A DNA stretch of 64,000 nt from Nissolia schottii (taxonomy: Eukaryota > Streptophyta > Magnoliopsida > Fabales > Fabaceae). This document shows, in pieces, positions 38,075-48,362 of this stretch. A program made the position numbers and the translations under genes. The stretch spans positions 224,045-288,044 of the forward strand of contig QANU01005108.1 of assembly GCA_003254905.1 (NCBI GenBank). Reading direction: 5' to 3'. The notes beneath the pieces were generated by a model. That model had not been told where the DNA came from and did no database searches. It was given only the letters and a program-made list of their open reading frames with translations. Within the stretch, counting starts at the first letter, position 1, and every line of letters begins with the position of its first letter.

Positions 38075-38694
38075 TGTTCACAAGTAATTCGTAAAGGGTA
38101 CGAGGTTACCTGGATGGTAAGGAAGGCGCCTTGACAGAAGCTCGAAGTCTGAGGGCGAAAGCTCTGAGTGGGTTCGGAGGCCTGGACGAGGGCTCCGAGC
38201 TGGTTCCTTTCGAAGAGAGTACGGCGGCGGGGTGTACATGCAAAGGCACTCTGACGCTCAAGTAAGCACAGGGATTAGGAGAGTTCTCTAAGAGGAGAAT
38301 GAGAGGTACCTGGTGACCCGAGGGGTCGCGTGCTTTTATAGGCGAGCTTGGAGTGCAAAGATAAAGGTAAGATAGAGATAAGACGGGGGGTTTGCTTATC
38401 TCCCCCCGGTTTATCTTTCCTGCTTATCCAGGAGTTGGTTGTTGATTGGGGAGGAGAGGTCATTGCTCCCTTCTCTTAGCCTTGTTGGGCCGAACGGGGT
38501 TCGGAGGTTTTGGGCTTGCGACCTTCTCCTCTTCTAAGTGTCACGAGACTCCCTCCCTTTGGGCCAATCTGACCAGGTGGGGAGAGCATCTTCTGCTCCT
38601 TAGCGGGTTAGGCCCCTCGGGCCCTTTATAGGACGGGAGCTCCTCCCCCTCTCAGAGAGCTATAGCTCTCGGACCCGGTTTTTAGCCCGTAACA
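38075..38694 (-). repeat. Tat element LTR (3' LTR in element orientation)
   Basis: Begins TGTTCACAAGTAATTCG on the plus strand and ends TTAGCCCGTAACA, TG...CA bounded, 620 bp. On its right, read on the minus strand, CACTGGGGGCAA immediately before the LTR is a typical polypurine tract. It differs from the partner mainly by transitions. Confidence 0.85.
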
Positions 38695-38706
38695 TTGCCC
38701 CCAGTG

Positions 38707-39445
38707 CAAGCTCGCTATTTTACTAGCGAGTGCTGTGCTTTTGTTTTTTGGGGTCTCGTAGCTTGCTTTTGGTTAGTCGTTTCTTTCTCTGAATTTTGTA
38801 GTTCCACCGGTACTTTGATAGTGCCATTTGTAATTTTTGGGTTGGTCTATGTTGCCTCCATTGCATTTTTCTTGATTTTTTGTCATGGAAGTCTGCTTCC
38901 CCTTAAGAATTTTATCAAAAATAATTCCCTCCTAAAAATTCACTTTCCCTCCCTTTTCCCCTTTTTCTACTATTCCCCCCTTTTTTACTTCCATTCAAAA
39001 AATTTTGAAAACACTCTTCTCTCCCTATATTACTCTCCCACACTACTCTTCTTCTTCTTTTCACTTCTATGCCTGGAGCTTTTTCTCCTTCCTCTCCACT
39101 ACTCTTGCTTCACTTTGCTTTTTCTCCTTTCTCCACCGCCGCCGTTTCGTCGCCGCCGCTGCTCCGGCCACCACCACCTTTGTTTCCATTTATTGCAAGT
39201 AAGTGCATCCTTCCATATGTTACTCTTTGAGATTACTTTCTGCATATGCCATGTGTATGTGTATGGTTTGTTTCTTCTATGGAAAAAGTAGATAGATATT
39301 TATTGTAGAGGTATGTTTTGTGTGAGATAGATAATGGAAGAAGGCTAATGTGGTGGAGAAATGAGGTGGTGGTGGTGGTTTGGGGATTTCCGGCGGTGGG
39401 AGTGGTGGTCGGAGGTGGGGATGGGGGTGTATGTAGGGGGACTTT
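38707..39445 (+). other. Tat element 3' spacer, probable promoter/leader side of the antisense gene
   Basis: Pyrimidine-rich sequence with CTTTTCTCC words, followed by GT-rich GGTGGTGG stretches at 39360-39420. A spliced leader is plausible, because AGGTATGGGG sits at the 39700 start. No protein family is recognised here; the open frame at 38695-39291 looks like low-complexity translation. Confidence 0.35.
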
Positions 39446-39644
39446 NNNNNNNNNNNNNNNNNNNNNNNNNNNNNNNNNNNNNNNNNNNNNNNNNNNNNNN
39501 NNNNNNNNNNNNNNNNNNNNNNNNNNNNNNNNNNNNNNNNNNNNNNNNNNNNNNNNNNNNNNNNNNNNNNNNNNNNNNNNNNNNNNNNNNNNNNNNNNNN
39601 NNNNNNNNNNNNNNNNNNNNNNNNNNNNNNNNNNNNNNNNNNNN
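39446..39644. other. Assembly gap of 199 N
   Basis: A run of N lies between GTAGGGGGACTTT and TTTGCTAAG, inside the 3' non-coding part of the Tat element just upstream of the antisense gene. Any reading frame crossing it is meaningless. True length unknown. Confidence 0.99.
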
Positions 39645-39699
39645 TTTGCTAAGTTTTCTCCATTTTGTCTAACTTAGCTTGTGGTGAATTTTTGTAGGT

Positions 39700-41498
39700 A
39701 TGGGGAGAGGAACTGGTCCCTCGGTAGAGGATTATCGTCCCCTGAGGCCTGGTGATAGGGAGGCATATGGGTGGGCCTCTCCGAAGTTGTTAGGCCTTCC
39801 TTCCTGCTTGACAGTTGAGGAGTGGGAGGAAAGTGGCCTTACTGAGTTGTCAGCGGGCGGTTTGTCTGATGACAAATATGAGCTTCAGTTGCCGGATGAG
39901 TGAGAGAGACCTTGCTTCTCCCATGAAGAGGGGGACGATGGTGATTTTTTTTATATGTATTCCGCCACCTTTGTAAGTGTTGGCTTTAGGCTTCCTTTTA
40001 CCGACCTGCAGAAGTTCGTCCTCAAGTACTACCGCGTAGCTCCTATTCAGGTTAATCCAAATGGCTGGGCGACGCTTAGGGGTTTTGAGGAACTATGTTC
40101 TTTTTGTGGTGTTCCTGCTTCCCCCTATGTCTTCTTGAGCTTGTTCTATTTGGGCAAGCAAGCGGGCGGGGGTGCCACGAAGGGTTTGGAGGGCTTGCTG
40201 TCTTTGAAGTCTCGCCCTAACAAGACCATTTTCTCCCCCTTTGAGGAGTCTTTCCATGGCTTCAAGACCCGCTATGTGAAGATCTACCTTAAGGAGGAGA
40301 TATGAGGGGCCTTTTTTGATTCCCGAGGGGCTCCCCTTTTTCCTCTTTACTGGAACAAGGAGTGGGCCTCAAGAGGTGCGCCGAAGCTGGTGATGACCGA
40401 GTATGAGGAGAGAATGGCGAAGGCGCTTGTAGAGCATTTTGCGCCTAAGCCTTTTGCGCTCTCTAAGCTTAAGAGTTTGAGCTTTAGCAAATACCTCGGT
40501 TGGCTTCTTATGTTGTTGCTGTTGTTGTTTCCTTTTAGTTTATCCTTTGGTTTATTATGTTGACTAATGACTTGTCCTTTCTCTTTGTTGTAGGCAAGAT
40601 GGCTCCTCGGAACCTTGCTACTCTGCTCTCTAGGCGCGGAATCGAGAAAAGTTCCCTGGTCGAATCCCAATCTCCTCCGACTGACCGTGGGCCTTTTGTT
40701 CTTAATCCTGTTACTCCAGCTGGGTCTGGAGCTTTAGAAGAAGAAGATGTTCCGAGTGCCCCTGCTGATGATGTGGAGGTGACCTCGTCCAGTTCAAAGG
40801 ACTTGGCTCCCCCCTCTCATAAACGCTCCAGCGTTAGTTCCTCCCGGGGAAAGGGAAAGGTGAATGCTCCTCTTGGTTCATTTGAGTTTAATGACAGGTC
40901 TCAAGTGTCCTTCTTGTCGGACCAGTTTAACCCTCGTTATCATTATGAGAGCCTGCTGAGGGATGATGAGAAGGAAGAGCTTGAGAGGGAGCGGTCGGTG
41001 AAGGAGTGGATAGGGATTGGTCTTCGCGGGGTCATGCAGCTATCTTGTGGTGCGGTTATGGCTGAGCGGCTGATGGCCTGCAAAGATGAGCAGATAAGGG
41101 GCCTTAAGCGGGAGGTCAGGGAAGCTCAGGGAAAGGTCGAGGGTGCTCAGCAAGAGGTTCAGGAGGCTACCTCTCGGGCTGAGAGGGCCGAACGAGAGCT
41201 AGTGGAAGCGAAAAAGAGGCTTGCTAGAGTGGAGCCCTCGAGGACAAGGAGAGGAGCTCGGGTGCAATGGTGGAAAGACCATGCTTCAAAGATTGAAGAC
41301 GCTTGGATCAAGTCCGCCGTGGATACCACAAAGAACTTGTTGGACCAAGTGGAGCTTTTCTTTCCTGGGGCCGACCGTTCTCGCTTCAGTACAACTGGTC
41401 GAGTGGTGGGGTCCGAGGTCATTGAAGAGGATCCTGACGGAGCTGAAGAGGAAGAGTTCCCTTCCGAGCTGAGCAGTGATTCTGCCAAGGAGGATTAG
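39700..41498 (+). pseudogene. Antisense accessory gene of the Tat element (Transposase_28-like, spliced, with two stops)
   Basis: On the strand opposite to pol, exon 39700-40498 and exon 40594-41498 join in phase through a GT-AG intron (CTCG/GTTGGC ... TTTGTTGTAG). The joined length is 568 codons. Exon 1 holds FRLPFTDLQKFVLKYYRVAP, QVNPNGWATLRGFEELC and VPASPYVFLSLF, the pattern of PF04195 (putative gypsy-type transposon). Exon 2 is Ser-rich, then a long Glu/Lys/Arg coiled coil (about 41060-41240) and an acidic end. TGA codons at 39901-39903 and 40302-40304 interrupt exon 1. Similar reverse-oriented genes are known in Grande and relatives, with unknown function. Upstream exons could be hidden in the N gap. 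Confidence 0.75.
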
Positions 41499-42043
41499 CC
41501 TCCCTTTATTTTGCTGCATTTTTGGTGAAGTTCTTGTTTTCGTTCTCAGTTAGATTCGAGAAACTTTGGTTTGTAATGTTTATAAGAACTTTGAATATTT
41601 AATGCAATTCTTGCATTTTAGCTTCTTTTGTCGTTCTTTTATTTTTGTGCAATCATTTTGGCTTGCAAGTTATTTGTTTTGGTTACCACTAAGCTTGCGT
41701 CCAAGCTTGACTTTTGGGGTACCAATTTTTGTACACAATTATATGTATATACGTATACGCGTTTTCTTTTTGGGCCATGGCCTTTGGTTGAGGAGTATCC
41801 TCTTTTGGTTAGCCCTTAGGCTTTGTTTATGTTAAGATATTTTTCCTTTTGTAGATAGAATGTAAAAAGCAAGGAAAACTTTATTGATGGTCGGGCTGTG
41901 TACTGTTTGGCGTTTGGGCCCGTAGAAAAGCTTCGGGAGGACCCTTTTGCCAAGCTTCACTCTATGAGATTTAAATATAAAATTTGCGGAGGTTGGTTGC
42001 GTTCCACATTCGTGGTACCTCCGTTCCTGTTATTGTGCTTAGC

Positions 42044-42862
42044 TTATATGCTCCTTTTTCCTAGGACTTCTTTTACTTGGTAGGGTCCTTCCCAATTTGG
42101 GGCTAACTTTCCTTGCTCGGGTGTTAGAAGCCCTATGTCGTTTCTTCGAAGCACTAGGTCTCCTTTATTGAAGTTTCTGGGAATAACTTTTTTATTGTAG
42201 CGTTTGGTTACTCTTTGTTTGAGCGCCTCTTCTCGGATATGTGCTTCTTCTCGGAGCTCGTCGAGCAACTCGGCTTCTTCTGCCATTCTAGAGTGGTTGT
42301 TTTCTTCTGAGTATAGGGTGACTCTGGGACTTTCATTTCCGATTTCTACAAGAATCATGGCCTCCGACCCGTAACATAGGCGAAAGGGAGATTCTCCTGT
42401 AGCAGATTGAGGAGTCGTGCGATACGCCCATAGCACATGGTCTAAGTGTTCTGGCCATGCTCCTTTGGACTGCTCCAACCTTTTCTTCAAACCTGTCAAG
42501 ATAACCTTGTTTGCAGCTTCCACCTGCCCATTGGTTTAGGGGTGTTCTACTGATGTGAAATGCAACTTTATTTGTAGTCCCTGCAAGAACTCTCTGAACT
42601 TACCACTCGAAAATTGTTTTCCATTATCAGACGTTATGACGTGGGGGATGCCAAATCTCGTGATGATGTTCTTCCAGACAAACTTCTGGCATTGAGAGGT
42701 GGTTATGGAAGAGACTGCTTCAGCCTTGATCCACTTGTTGTAATAGTGAATGGACCGAGGGGGTCTATTCCCCGTCTGGCGAAAGGCCAAGGGGCTGCTA
42801 TCGATTTCAGCTCTTCGGGTGGGGCGACATGGAACTTGGCGTTCATCTGGTACTTTTCGCAT
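42044..42862 (-). pseudogene. Tat element integrase core and C-terminus, broken by a nonsense codon
   Basis: The frame picks up with YYNKWIKAEAVSSITT, FGIPHVITSDNGKQFSS (second catalytic Asp) and a TSVEHP block, where a stop interrupts at 42536. It resumes with TNGQVEAANKVILTGLKKRL (third acidic residue), WAYRTTPQSATGESPF and the C-terminal GDLVLRRN and NWEGPYQVKEVLG blocks. The end at about 42044 is 550 bases from the antisense gene's stop at 41498. Confidence 0.75.
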
Positions 42863-43629
42863 CTCTTAACATACTCAGTTGAGTCCGAGCTTAGTGTTGG
42901 CCAGTAGAATCCGGCCCGGATTACTTTTAGGGCCAAGCTCCGAGCTCCAATGTGGCTTCCGCATGCTCCCTCATGGACTTCTATTAGTGCGTGTTTTGCT
43001 TGATTTGGACTTAAGCATTTCAATAATGGTTGGGATTGCCCCCTTCTGTAAAGCTGGTCCCCAATAACGGTGTAGCGTGCCGCTTGTCGTACAGTTCTTC
43101 TTGCCTCTTTTGGGTTAGTGGGCAGTCGTCCTTCTTTGATATACTCCTTCAACGGAGTCATCCAAGTCGTTCCTTCTTCAATTTGTCCAACTCCCATGCC
43201 TGGGGTTATCGATGGGTCACAAAGGGTCTCTTGGATGAAAGTTTTGTTGTTCCCTCTTGGTTTTGTACTCGCTAGCTTGGAGAGGACATCAGCCCTTATG
43301 TTTTGTTCCCAAGGGATATGTTTTACTTCCATCTTTTGGAAACCTTTCGTGACCATCTGAGTCTTTTCTAAGTATTTTTGTAGCAGTGGATCTTTAGCTT
43401 GGAAACCTCCCCGTATTTGGGAAACCACCAGCTGAGAATCGCTGTGTACTATTATTACTTGGGCTCCGACTTCCTTTGCAAGTAGTAACCCTGCGATCAC
43501 AGCTTCGTATTCGGCTTGATTATTTGAAGCTGAAAAGTCAAACTTAAGGGACAGTTCAATGACGATCCCCGAGTCGCTTTCTAAGATGACTCTAGCACCG
43601 CTTCCTCTGATGTTTGAAGATCCGTCGAC
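42703..43629 (-). pseudogene. Tat element second RNase H and N-terminal integrase
   Basis: After the stop at 43630 the same frame continues with VDGSSNIRGSGARVI, NNQAEYEAVIAGLLLAKEVG and VHSDSQLVVSQIRG, a second, archaeal-type RNase H that marks the Tat lineage. A linker leads to the integrase HHCC zinc-binding module (HEGACGSHIGARSLA, CEKYQ) and the first catalytic Asp context (RRGIDPLGPF). The reading then shifts frame near 42720-42750. Presence of both RNase H domains supports the lineage call. Confidence 0.78.
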
Positions 43630-44880
43630 TTATAAGGACCACTCAGCTTCTTTCTTCTCATTTGGGCCATCTTCAGCCAGTTCTGTGACAAAGTCGGCCA
43701 GGACTTGACCCTTGATGGCTGTTCGGGGGACGAACAAGAGGTCATATTCAAAAAGTTCTACGGCCCAGGCCACCATTGGTCCTGCTATGTCAGGTTTGTG
43801 AAGGATTTGTCGAATGGGTAAGTTAGTCCTGACTTTTATGGTGTGTGCTTGGAAGTAGGCTCTGAGTTTCCTGGAAGCCACCACTAGAGAGAAGGCTGCT
43901 TTCTCCAGTCTTTGATATCTTTTCTCTGGGCCTTGTAGTACCTTGCTTACAAAGTAGACGGGGGTTTGTCCTTGGACCATATCACGAACTAGGACTGCCC
44001 CCACGGCAGCTTTCCCGACGGAGAGGTATAGCACCAATTTTTCCCCCAGTTCAGGTTTGGTAAGGATTGGGGGGGATGCTAGGTACTCTTTTAATTTTTG
44101 GAACTCGAATTCACATTGTTTGCTCCATAGGAAATTTTTACCTTTCTTTAAGAGGTCGAAAAATGGGAGGGTTCTCCTTGCAGAAGTAGAGAGGAACCGT
44201 GCTAAAGCGGTCATTCGTCCTGTGAGTTGTTGTATTTCCTTGGGGGAGCTGGGACTTCTCATTTCTATGATGGCTCGACATTGGTCTGGGTTGGCTTCGA
44301 TCCCTCGGTTGGTAAGCATGAAGCCGAGGAACTTTCCTGCTTCAACGGCAAAGGCACATTTGAGAGGGTTGAGCCTCATGTTATGTGCCCTTAACCGCTC
44401 GAAAACTACTTCTAAGCCTTTCAATATGCTTTCCTCTTCTGAGCTCTTTACCAGCATGTCGTCCACATAGACTTCCATTACTGTGCCAATCAGGTCGTCA
44501 AACACTCGATTCATCAGTCGTTGATAGGTAGCCCCGGCATTCTTTAACCCAAATGGCATTACTTTATAGTAATAGTTTGCTACTGGGGTGAGGAATGCCG
44601 TCTTCTTCGCGTCATCTGGGTGCATTCGAATTTGGTTGTATCCAGAGTATGCATCCATGAAGCTCAGGTATTTGTATCCGGACGAAGCATCCACCAAGCT
44701 ATCAATGTTTGGCAATGGGTAAGGGTCTTTGGGGCAAGCTTTGTTGAGGTTAGCGTAATCAACACACATCCTCATCTTGCCATTAGACTTGGGCACCATT
44801 ACTACATTAGAAAGCCAGGTAGGGTATCGTATCTCGGCAATAAATTTTGCTTTTAGGAGTCCGTCTATTTGTTCTTTCAC
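43630..44880 (-). pseudogene. Tat element reverse transcriptase and first RNase H
   Basis: A 416-codon open frame: RT (PF00078) with MRMCVDYANLNKACPKD, LSFMDAYSGYNQI, MPFGLKNAGATYQRLMN and the catalytic YVDDMLV at residues 138-144. It is followed by the RT thumb and an RNase H-like domain (RT_RNaseH_2 type; LVLYLSVGKAAVGAVLVRD, where the family usually has a D in place of S). The frame is bounded by nonsense codons at 44889-44887 and at the 43630 stop, inside what should be one continuous pol. Confidence 0.8.
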
Positions 44881-44886
44881 AGCTGC

Positions 44887-46000
44887 CTACCTTTCTGAGC
44901 ACATCCTTCTTCTTTTCTGGGAAACAGGTCGAGCGTTGGGCTCGATACAGAGTCGGTGACACATAAAGGAAGGGTCGATGCCGGGCATGTCTGCGGCTGT
45001 CCACGCAAAGAGATCTGTATTGTCTTGGAGGAACTTTGTCAACTTCTGCTTGATAGGCATTGGGAGGTGTTTATTGATTTTTGTTGTCTCTTCTGGATTT
45101 TTTCCAAGTTGTACTTCTTCTAGTTCTCCTTCAGGCTGTGGTCGCTCCTCTTGTGGTCGGTCCCGAACGTCGAGGTCCACCACCATCGTCTCCTCTTTGG
45201 CTTCCCAATTTTCTTCTATGGCTTTCCTTTTCTGACCAACCTCCAAGCTGGCTTGGTAGCACCTTCTCGATAGTAGTTGGTCGGCCTTTACTGTGATGAC
45301 TTCCCCTTTCTCTAAGGGGAACTTCATTGCCAAGTGGAGGTTAGATACTACAACTCCCAGCTTGTTAAGGGTCTTTTGGCCGATTATGGCATTATATGCT
45401 GAAGGTCGATCGACCACCAAGAAGTTTACCTTTTCTGTCCGGCTGTTGGGCTTTGCCCCGAACGTGACATGTTGTGTGGTGTATCCATCTGGATCTATCC
45501 TTTCTCCTGTGAAACTGATGAGCTCTGATCGATGGGTTCTCAAATCTGAAGGGTCTAACCCTAGCTTGTTGAAGGCATCGCAGAAAAAGATATCTGCTGA
45601 GCTGCCCTGATCGATGAGAACCCTCTTTTACTTCGGCATTAACCATGATGATGGATATAATCATTGCGTCATCATGGTTAGGTGCGACTCCTTCCCCGTC
45701 TTCATCAGTAAACACGATCTTTGGCATTGGGGATAGCCTTCGGGGTGTTGGATTACGAGTGGACACGTGCATCACCTCTTTGAGGTGTTTTTTCCGTGCT
45801 GATTTGGATTCTCCCCCACTCGTGAATCCTCCAGAAATAGTGTTAACTGCTCTGAGGGGTCTACTCCTTTCGTTGTTGGTGGTATCAGGGGAGTCGGGGT
45901 CTTCATTCCTTCTACCTCTTGTATTTCTTTTGTCTGTCTCAGAGTCAGGAGACCTTCGCCTTTTGGGCTTTTTACCCCTACTCTTGACAAACTGTGCCAT
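44887..46000 (-). pseudogene. Tat element gag C-terminus and aspartic protease, frameshifted
   Basis: From 46000 a frame encodes a basic linker and KIVFTDEDGEGVAPNHDDAM, up to the start of the protease. A frame change close to 45630 falls right at the protease active-site region (LIDQGSS-type motif in the other frame). The downstream frame (45543-44887) contains THRSELISFTGE, FLVVDRPSAYNAIIGQ and NLHLAMKFPL, then an acidic connector leading to the RT. It ends at a nonsense codon at 44889-44887, beyond which the same frame continues as RT. Both breaks disable the polyprotein. Confidence 0.75.
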
Positions 46001-46171
46001 AATGCTTCTTTCTTCTCTGATGAGCTCCTCTAGTGCTTCTTTTAGGTCAATGCAGTTGTCGGTTTTCTAGCAGCGAGATTGGTGAAACTCACAATACGGT
46101 AAATTTTTTCCCTTGGGGACGTTCTTCAAGGGGCGGGGCGTGGGTAAGTGGACTACGTTCTCCTTCAGGAT

Positions 46172-47386
46172 CTAGGAGGGAGTTGTTGTTAACTTGGACC
46201 AATTCCGGAACTTACCAGATTTTGGAGGGCGCCCATCCTTCTTTGGCTGGTCATGGTTTGGCTTACCAGGAGGTTTGAAATCTTTTCTTTGCAAGGCTCT
46301 TCTTCCTTCTTCCCTGTTGATGTGGACTTCTGCTCTTCTGTTAAATTCTTCGAGAGTCTTTGGTTCTTGTCCAAGGACTTCTTCTGAGAACGGGGTTCCT
46401 GGGCGGACTCCGAAACAGAGTGCCATCAACCTTTGTTCGACAGTAATGTTTTCTACCATGTTTGCTTCTTTGACGAAGCGCTCCAAGTAGTTGCGCAAGG
46501 ATTCGTTCTCTCCTTGGTTGACACCCAAGAGGCCAATAGCTGTCTTGGGTTGTCTTTTGCTGGTGGTGAATTGTAGCACGAACTTCTCGGAAAGGTCTTC
46601 AAAACTTGTGATTGACCTTTTAGGTAGGGAGAACAACCACTTCTCTGCTGGTCCTGCGAGGGTTAATGGGAATGCCCTGCAAAGAACGGCATCGGGTACT
46701 TGCATCAACCAGGTCTTGGACTTGAATGCCGTGAGGTGCTCCGCTGGATCTGAGGTTCCATCATAGGCCTTCGCAGTCTGAGGGAGCGTAAAGTTCTTTG
46801 GCGGGTTGACGCGAAAAATTTCGTCAGAGAACGGACTGTCGTTCACGATGGATCCTTCATTCCTCCGTTGCCGCTCGGAGCCTCGGGTTGGGTCCGAGTG
46901 GACGGAGCCTTCAGAGTCTGAATCTACGGTCCGTCTCGAAGAGTTTTTGTGTCGGCTATGCCGCTCACGGTGGCTCGTGTGCTGGGAATGCCGAGATGGG
47001 ACCGGGGAGTGTCGTCGAGGAGGACTTTCGCGTTGTCGCCTTGGGGAAGGTGTCCTGTTGGACCTCCTTTGCTTCGGGGCTGGGGATAGGGTCCTCATTC
47101 TGTTCCTGTCGTACTGGGGGGTAGGGGACCTTTCCCAAGTGTGGGGCCTAGGGTGGTCCTCACGCTGCAAAAAGGTAGGTTTCCTGTTGTCCCCTATTTG
47201 GTCTTGATTCCGTCGCTCCTTTTTCCTTGGTTTGTCTCTCCGTTCCAAAGCCTTGAGACGTCGTTCCTGTTGTTTGATGAGTTCTTGGAGCCCGAGGATA
47301 ACCTCGTAGGGGTCCAGGTTGTGCTGAGAGTTCGGAACGTCCACTTGGGATGGGATATGCCGTCCGTTAGGTTCTTGATGATTCAC
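46172..47386 (-). CDS. Tat element gag polyprotein, N-terminal part (404 aa open frame)
   Basis: Starts MNHQEPNGRHIPSQ 190 nt after the primer binding site. Residues about 55-165 are Arg/Ser/Pro-rich (many RHS, HSR words). The gag core (Retrotrans_gag, PF03732) follows at about residues 215-355, with CRAFPLTLAGPAEKWLFSLP, FEDLSEKFVLQFTTS and ESLRNYLERFVKEANM. The tail is basic and ends at a stop at 46172. In this lineage gag normally continues into a protease frame, so the stop may already be a lesion or mark a frame change. It belongs to a mobile element, not to a host function. Confidence 0.75.
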   Translation of the reverse strand: MNHQEPNGRHIPSQVDVPNSQHNLDPYEVILGLQELIKQQERRLKALERRDKPRKKERRNQDQIGDNRKPTFLQREDHPRPHTWERSPTPQYDRNRMRTLSPAPKQRRSNRTPSPRRQRESPPRRHSPVPSRHSQHTSHRERHSRHKNSSRRTVDSDSEGSVHSDPTRGSERQRRNEGSIVNDSPFSDEIFRVNPPKNFTLPQTAKAYDGTSDPAEHLTAFKSKTWLMQVPDAVLCRAFPLTLAGPAEKWLFSLPKRSITSFEDLSEKFVLQFTTSKRQPKTAIGLLGVNQGENESLRNYLERFVKEANMVENITVEQRLMALCFGVRPGTPFSEEVLGQEPKTLEEFNRRAEVHINREEGRRALQRKDFKPPGKPNHDQPKKDGRPPKSGKFRNWSKLTTTPS

Positions 47387-47579
47387 ATCGTTTTCCCCTG
47401 TTATAGACGCGGGTAGCCCATCCTGAGGGTTAAGTTCCTGGTGCTGCGAGTTCCTGCCTTCCCCTTAAGGGATCTCTTGTCGAACCTGGGGGAGAGGGGG
47501 GTTCGCAGCGATGTTGTTGGCTTCCATCAGGGCACCAGTAGAGGGTGGTAGGCTGACACTTACGAGGTAGTATCACGGT

Positions 47580-47597
47580 CCCCACAGACGGCGCCAA
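47580..47597 (-). other. Primer binding site of the Tat element
   Basis: The minus strand reads TTGGCGCCGTCTGTGGGG immediately after the LTR end. TGGCGCCGT matches the 3' end of plant tRNA-Asp, while the following bases fit only partly. The exact tRNA is an inference. Confidence 0.6.
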
Positions 47598-48218
47598 TGT
47601 TCACAAGTAATTCGTAAAGGGTACGAGGTTACCTGGACGGTGAGGAAGGCGCCTTGACGGAAGCTCGAAGTCTGAGGGCGAAGGCTCTGAGTGGGTTCGG
47701 AGGCCTGGACGAGGGCTCCGAGCTGGTTCCTTTCGAAGAGAGTACGGCGGCGGGGTGTACATGCAAAGGCACTCTGACGCTCAAGTAAGCACAGGGATTA
47801 GGAGAGTTCTCTAAGAGGAGAATGAGAGGTGCCTGGTGACCCGAGGGGTCGCGTGCTTTTATAGGCGAGCTTGGAGTGCAAAGATAAAGGTAAGATAGAG
47901 ATAAGACGAGGGGGTTTGCTTATCTCCCCCCGGTTTATCTTTCCCGCTTATCCAGGAGTTGGTTGCGGATTGGGGAGGAGAGGTCGCTGCTCCCTTCTCT
48001 TAGCCTTGTTGGGCTGAACGGGGTTCGGAGGTTTTGGGCTTGCGACCTTCTCCTCTTCTAAGTGCCACGAGACTCCCTCCCTTTGGGCCAATCTGACCAG
48101 GTGGGGAGAGCCTCTTCTGCTCCTTAGCGGGTTGGGCCCCTCGGGCCCTTTAGAGGACGGGAGCTCCTCCCCCTCTCAGAGAGCTATAGCTCTCGGACCC
48201 GATTTTTAGCCCGTAACA
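47598..48218 (-). repeat. Tat element LTR (5' LTR in element orientation)
   Basis: 621 bp, same ends as the partner at 38075-38694. On the minus strand a TATA-like box should lie in the GCTTTTATAGGCG region (about 47855-47870). It is followed directly by the primer binding site. Confidence 0.85.
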
Positions 48219-48362
48219 ACATCTATTTGGTTTATTGTTGGATCTTGTTCATAATTTGGGGATTAGGGTTTCATAACATTCACTATCTTTCAAAGAACCA
48301 AAATCAGTCAAAAACAAGAGAAACCTAATTCACCCCCTCTTAGGTTACTATCTAGAGTTACA
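48219..48362 (+). repeat. 3' end of a SIRE-like Copia LTR, cut by the Tat LTR
   Basis: This 144-bp segment is an inverted copy of 58213-58360. Both contain the TTAGGTT(A/G)CTATCTAGA end, CACCCCCTC or CACCCCTC, and a GAAACCCTAAT word. It ends GTTACA at 48362, where gypsy gag starts, and is truncated on the left by the Tat LTR at 48218. Confidence 0.75.

Larger units (their letters stand above)
38075..48218 (-). mobile_element. Near-complete but inactive Tat-lineage Ty3/gypsy retrotransposon with antisense accessory gene
   Basis: About 10.1 kb with two roughly 620-bp LTRs (38075-38694 and 47598-48218) differing at about 15-18 positions by eye, so around 97% identical. On the minus strand the order is 5' LTR, primer binding site, gag, protease, RT, RNase H, second RNase H, integrase, a reverse-oriented spliced gene, polypurine tract, 3' LTR. 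A doubled RNase H and an extra gene between integrase and the 3' LTR are traits of the Tat clade (Grande, Ogre, Retand, TatII). Nonsense codons and frame changes in pol make it inactive. Flanking bases AAAAC and ACATC do not match, so the original target duplication is missing. A 199-N gap lies inside. Confidence 0.85.

Noticed and set aside
38695..39291. 198-codon plus-strand open frame rich in Phe/Leu/Ser
   Set aside because: It starts in the Tat polypurine tract and reads pyrimidine-rich DNA; hydrophobic composition is a base-composition effect.
39318..39677. Open frames crossing the N gap
   Set aside because: Most of their length is unknown sequence.
44057..44470. Plus-strand frames opposite the Tat RT, gag and protease (also 45645-46070, 46806-47207)
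   Set aside because: They are antisense shadows of well-identified retrotransposon domains and have no homology of their own, unlike the true antisense gene at 39700-41498.
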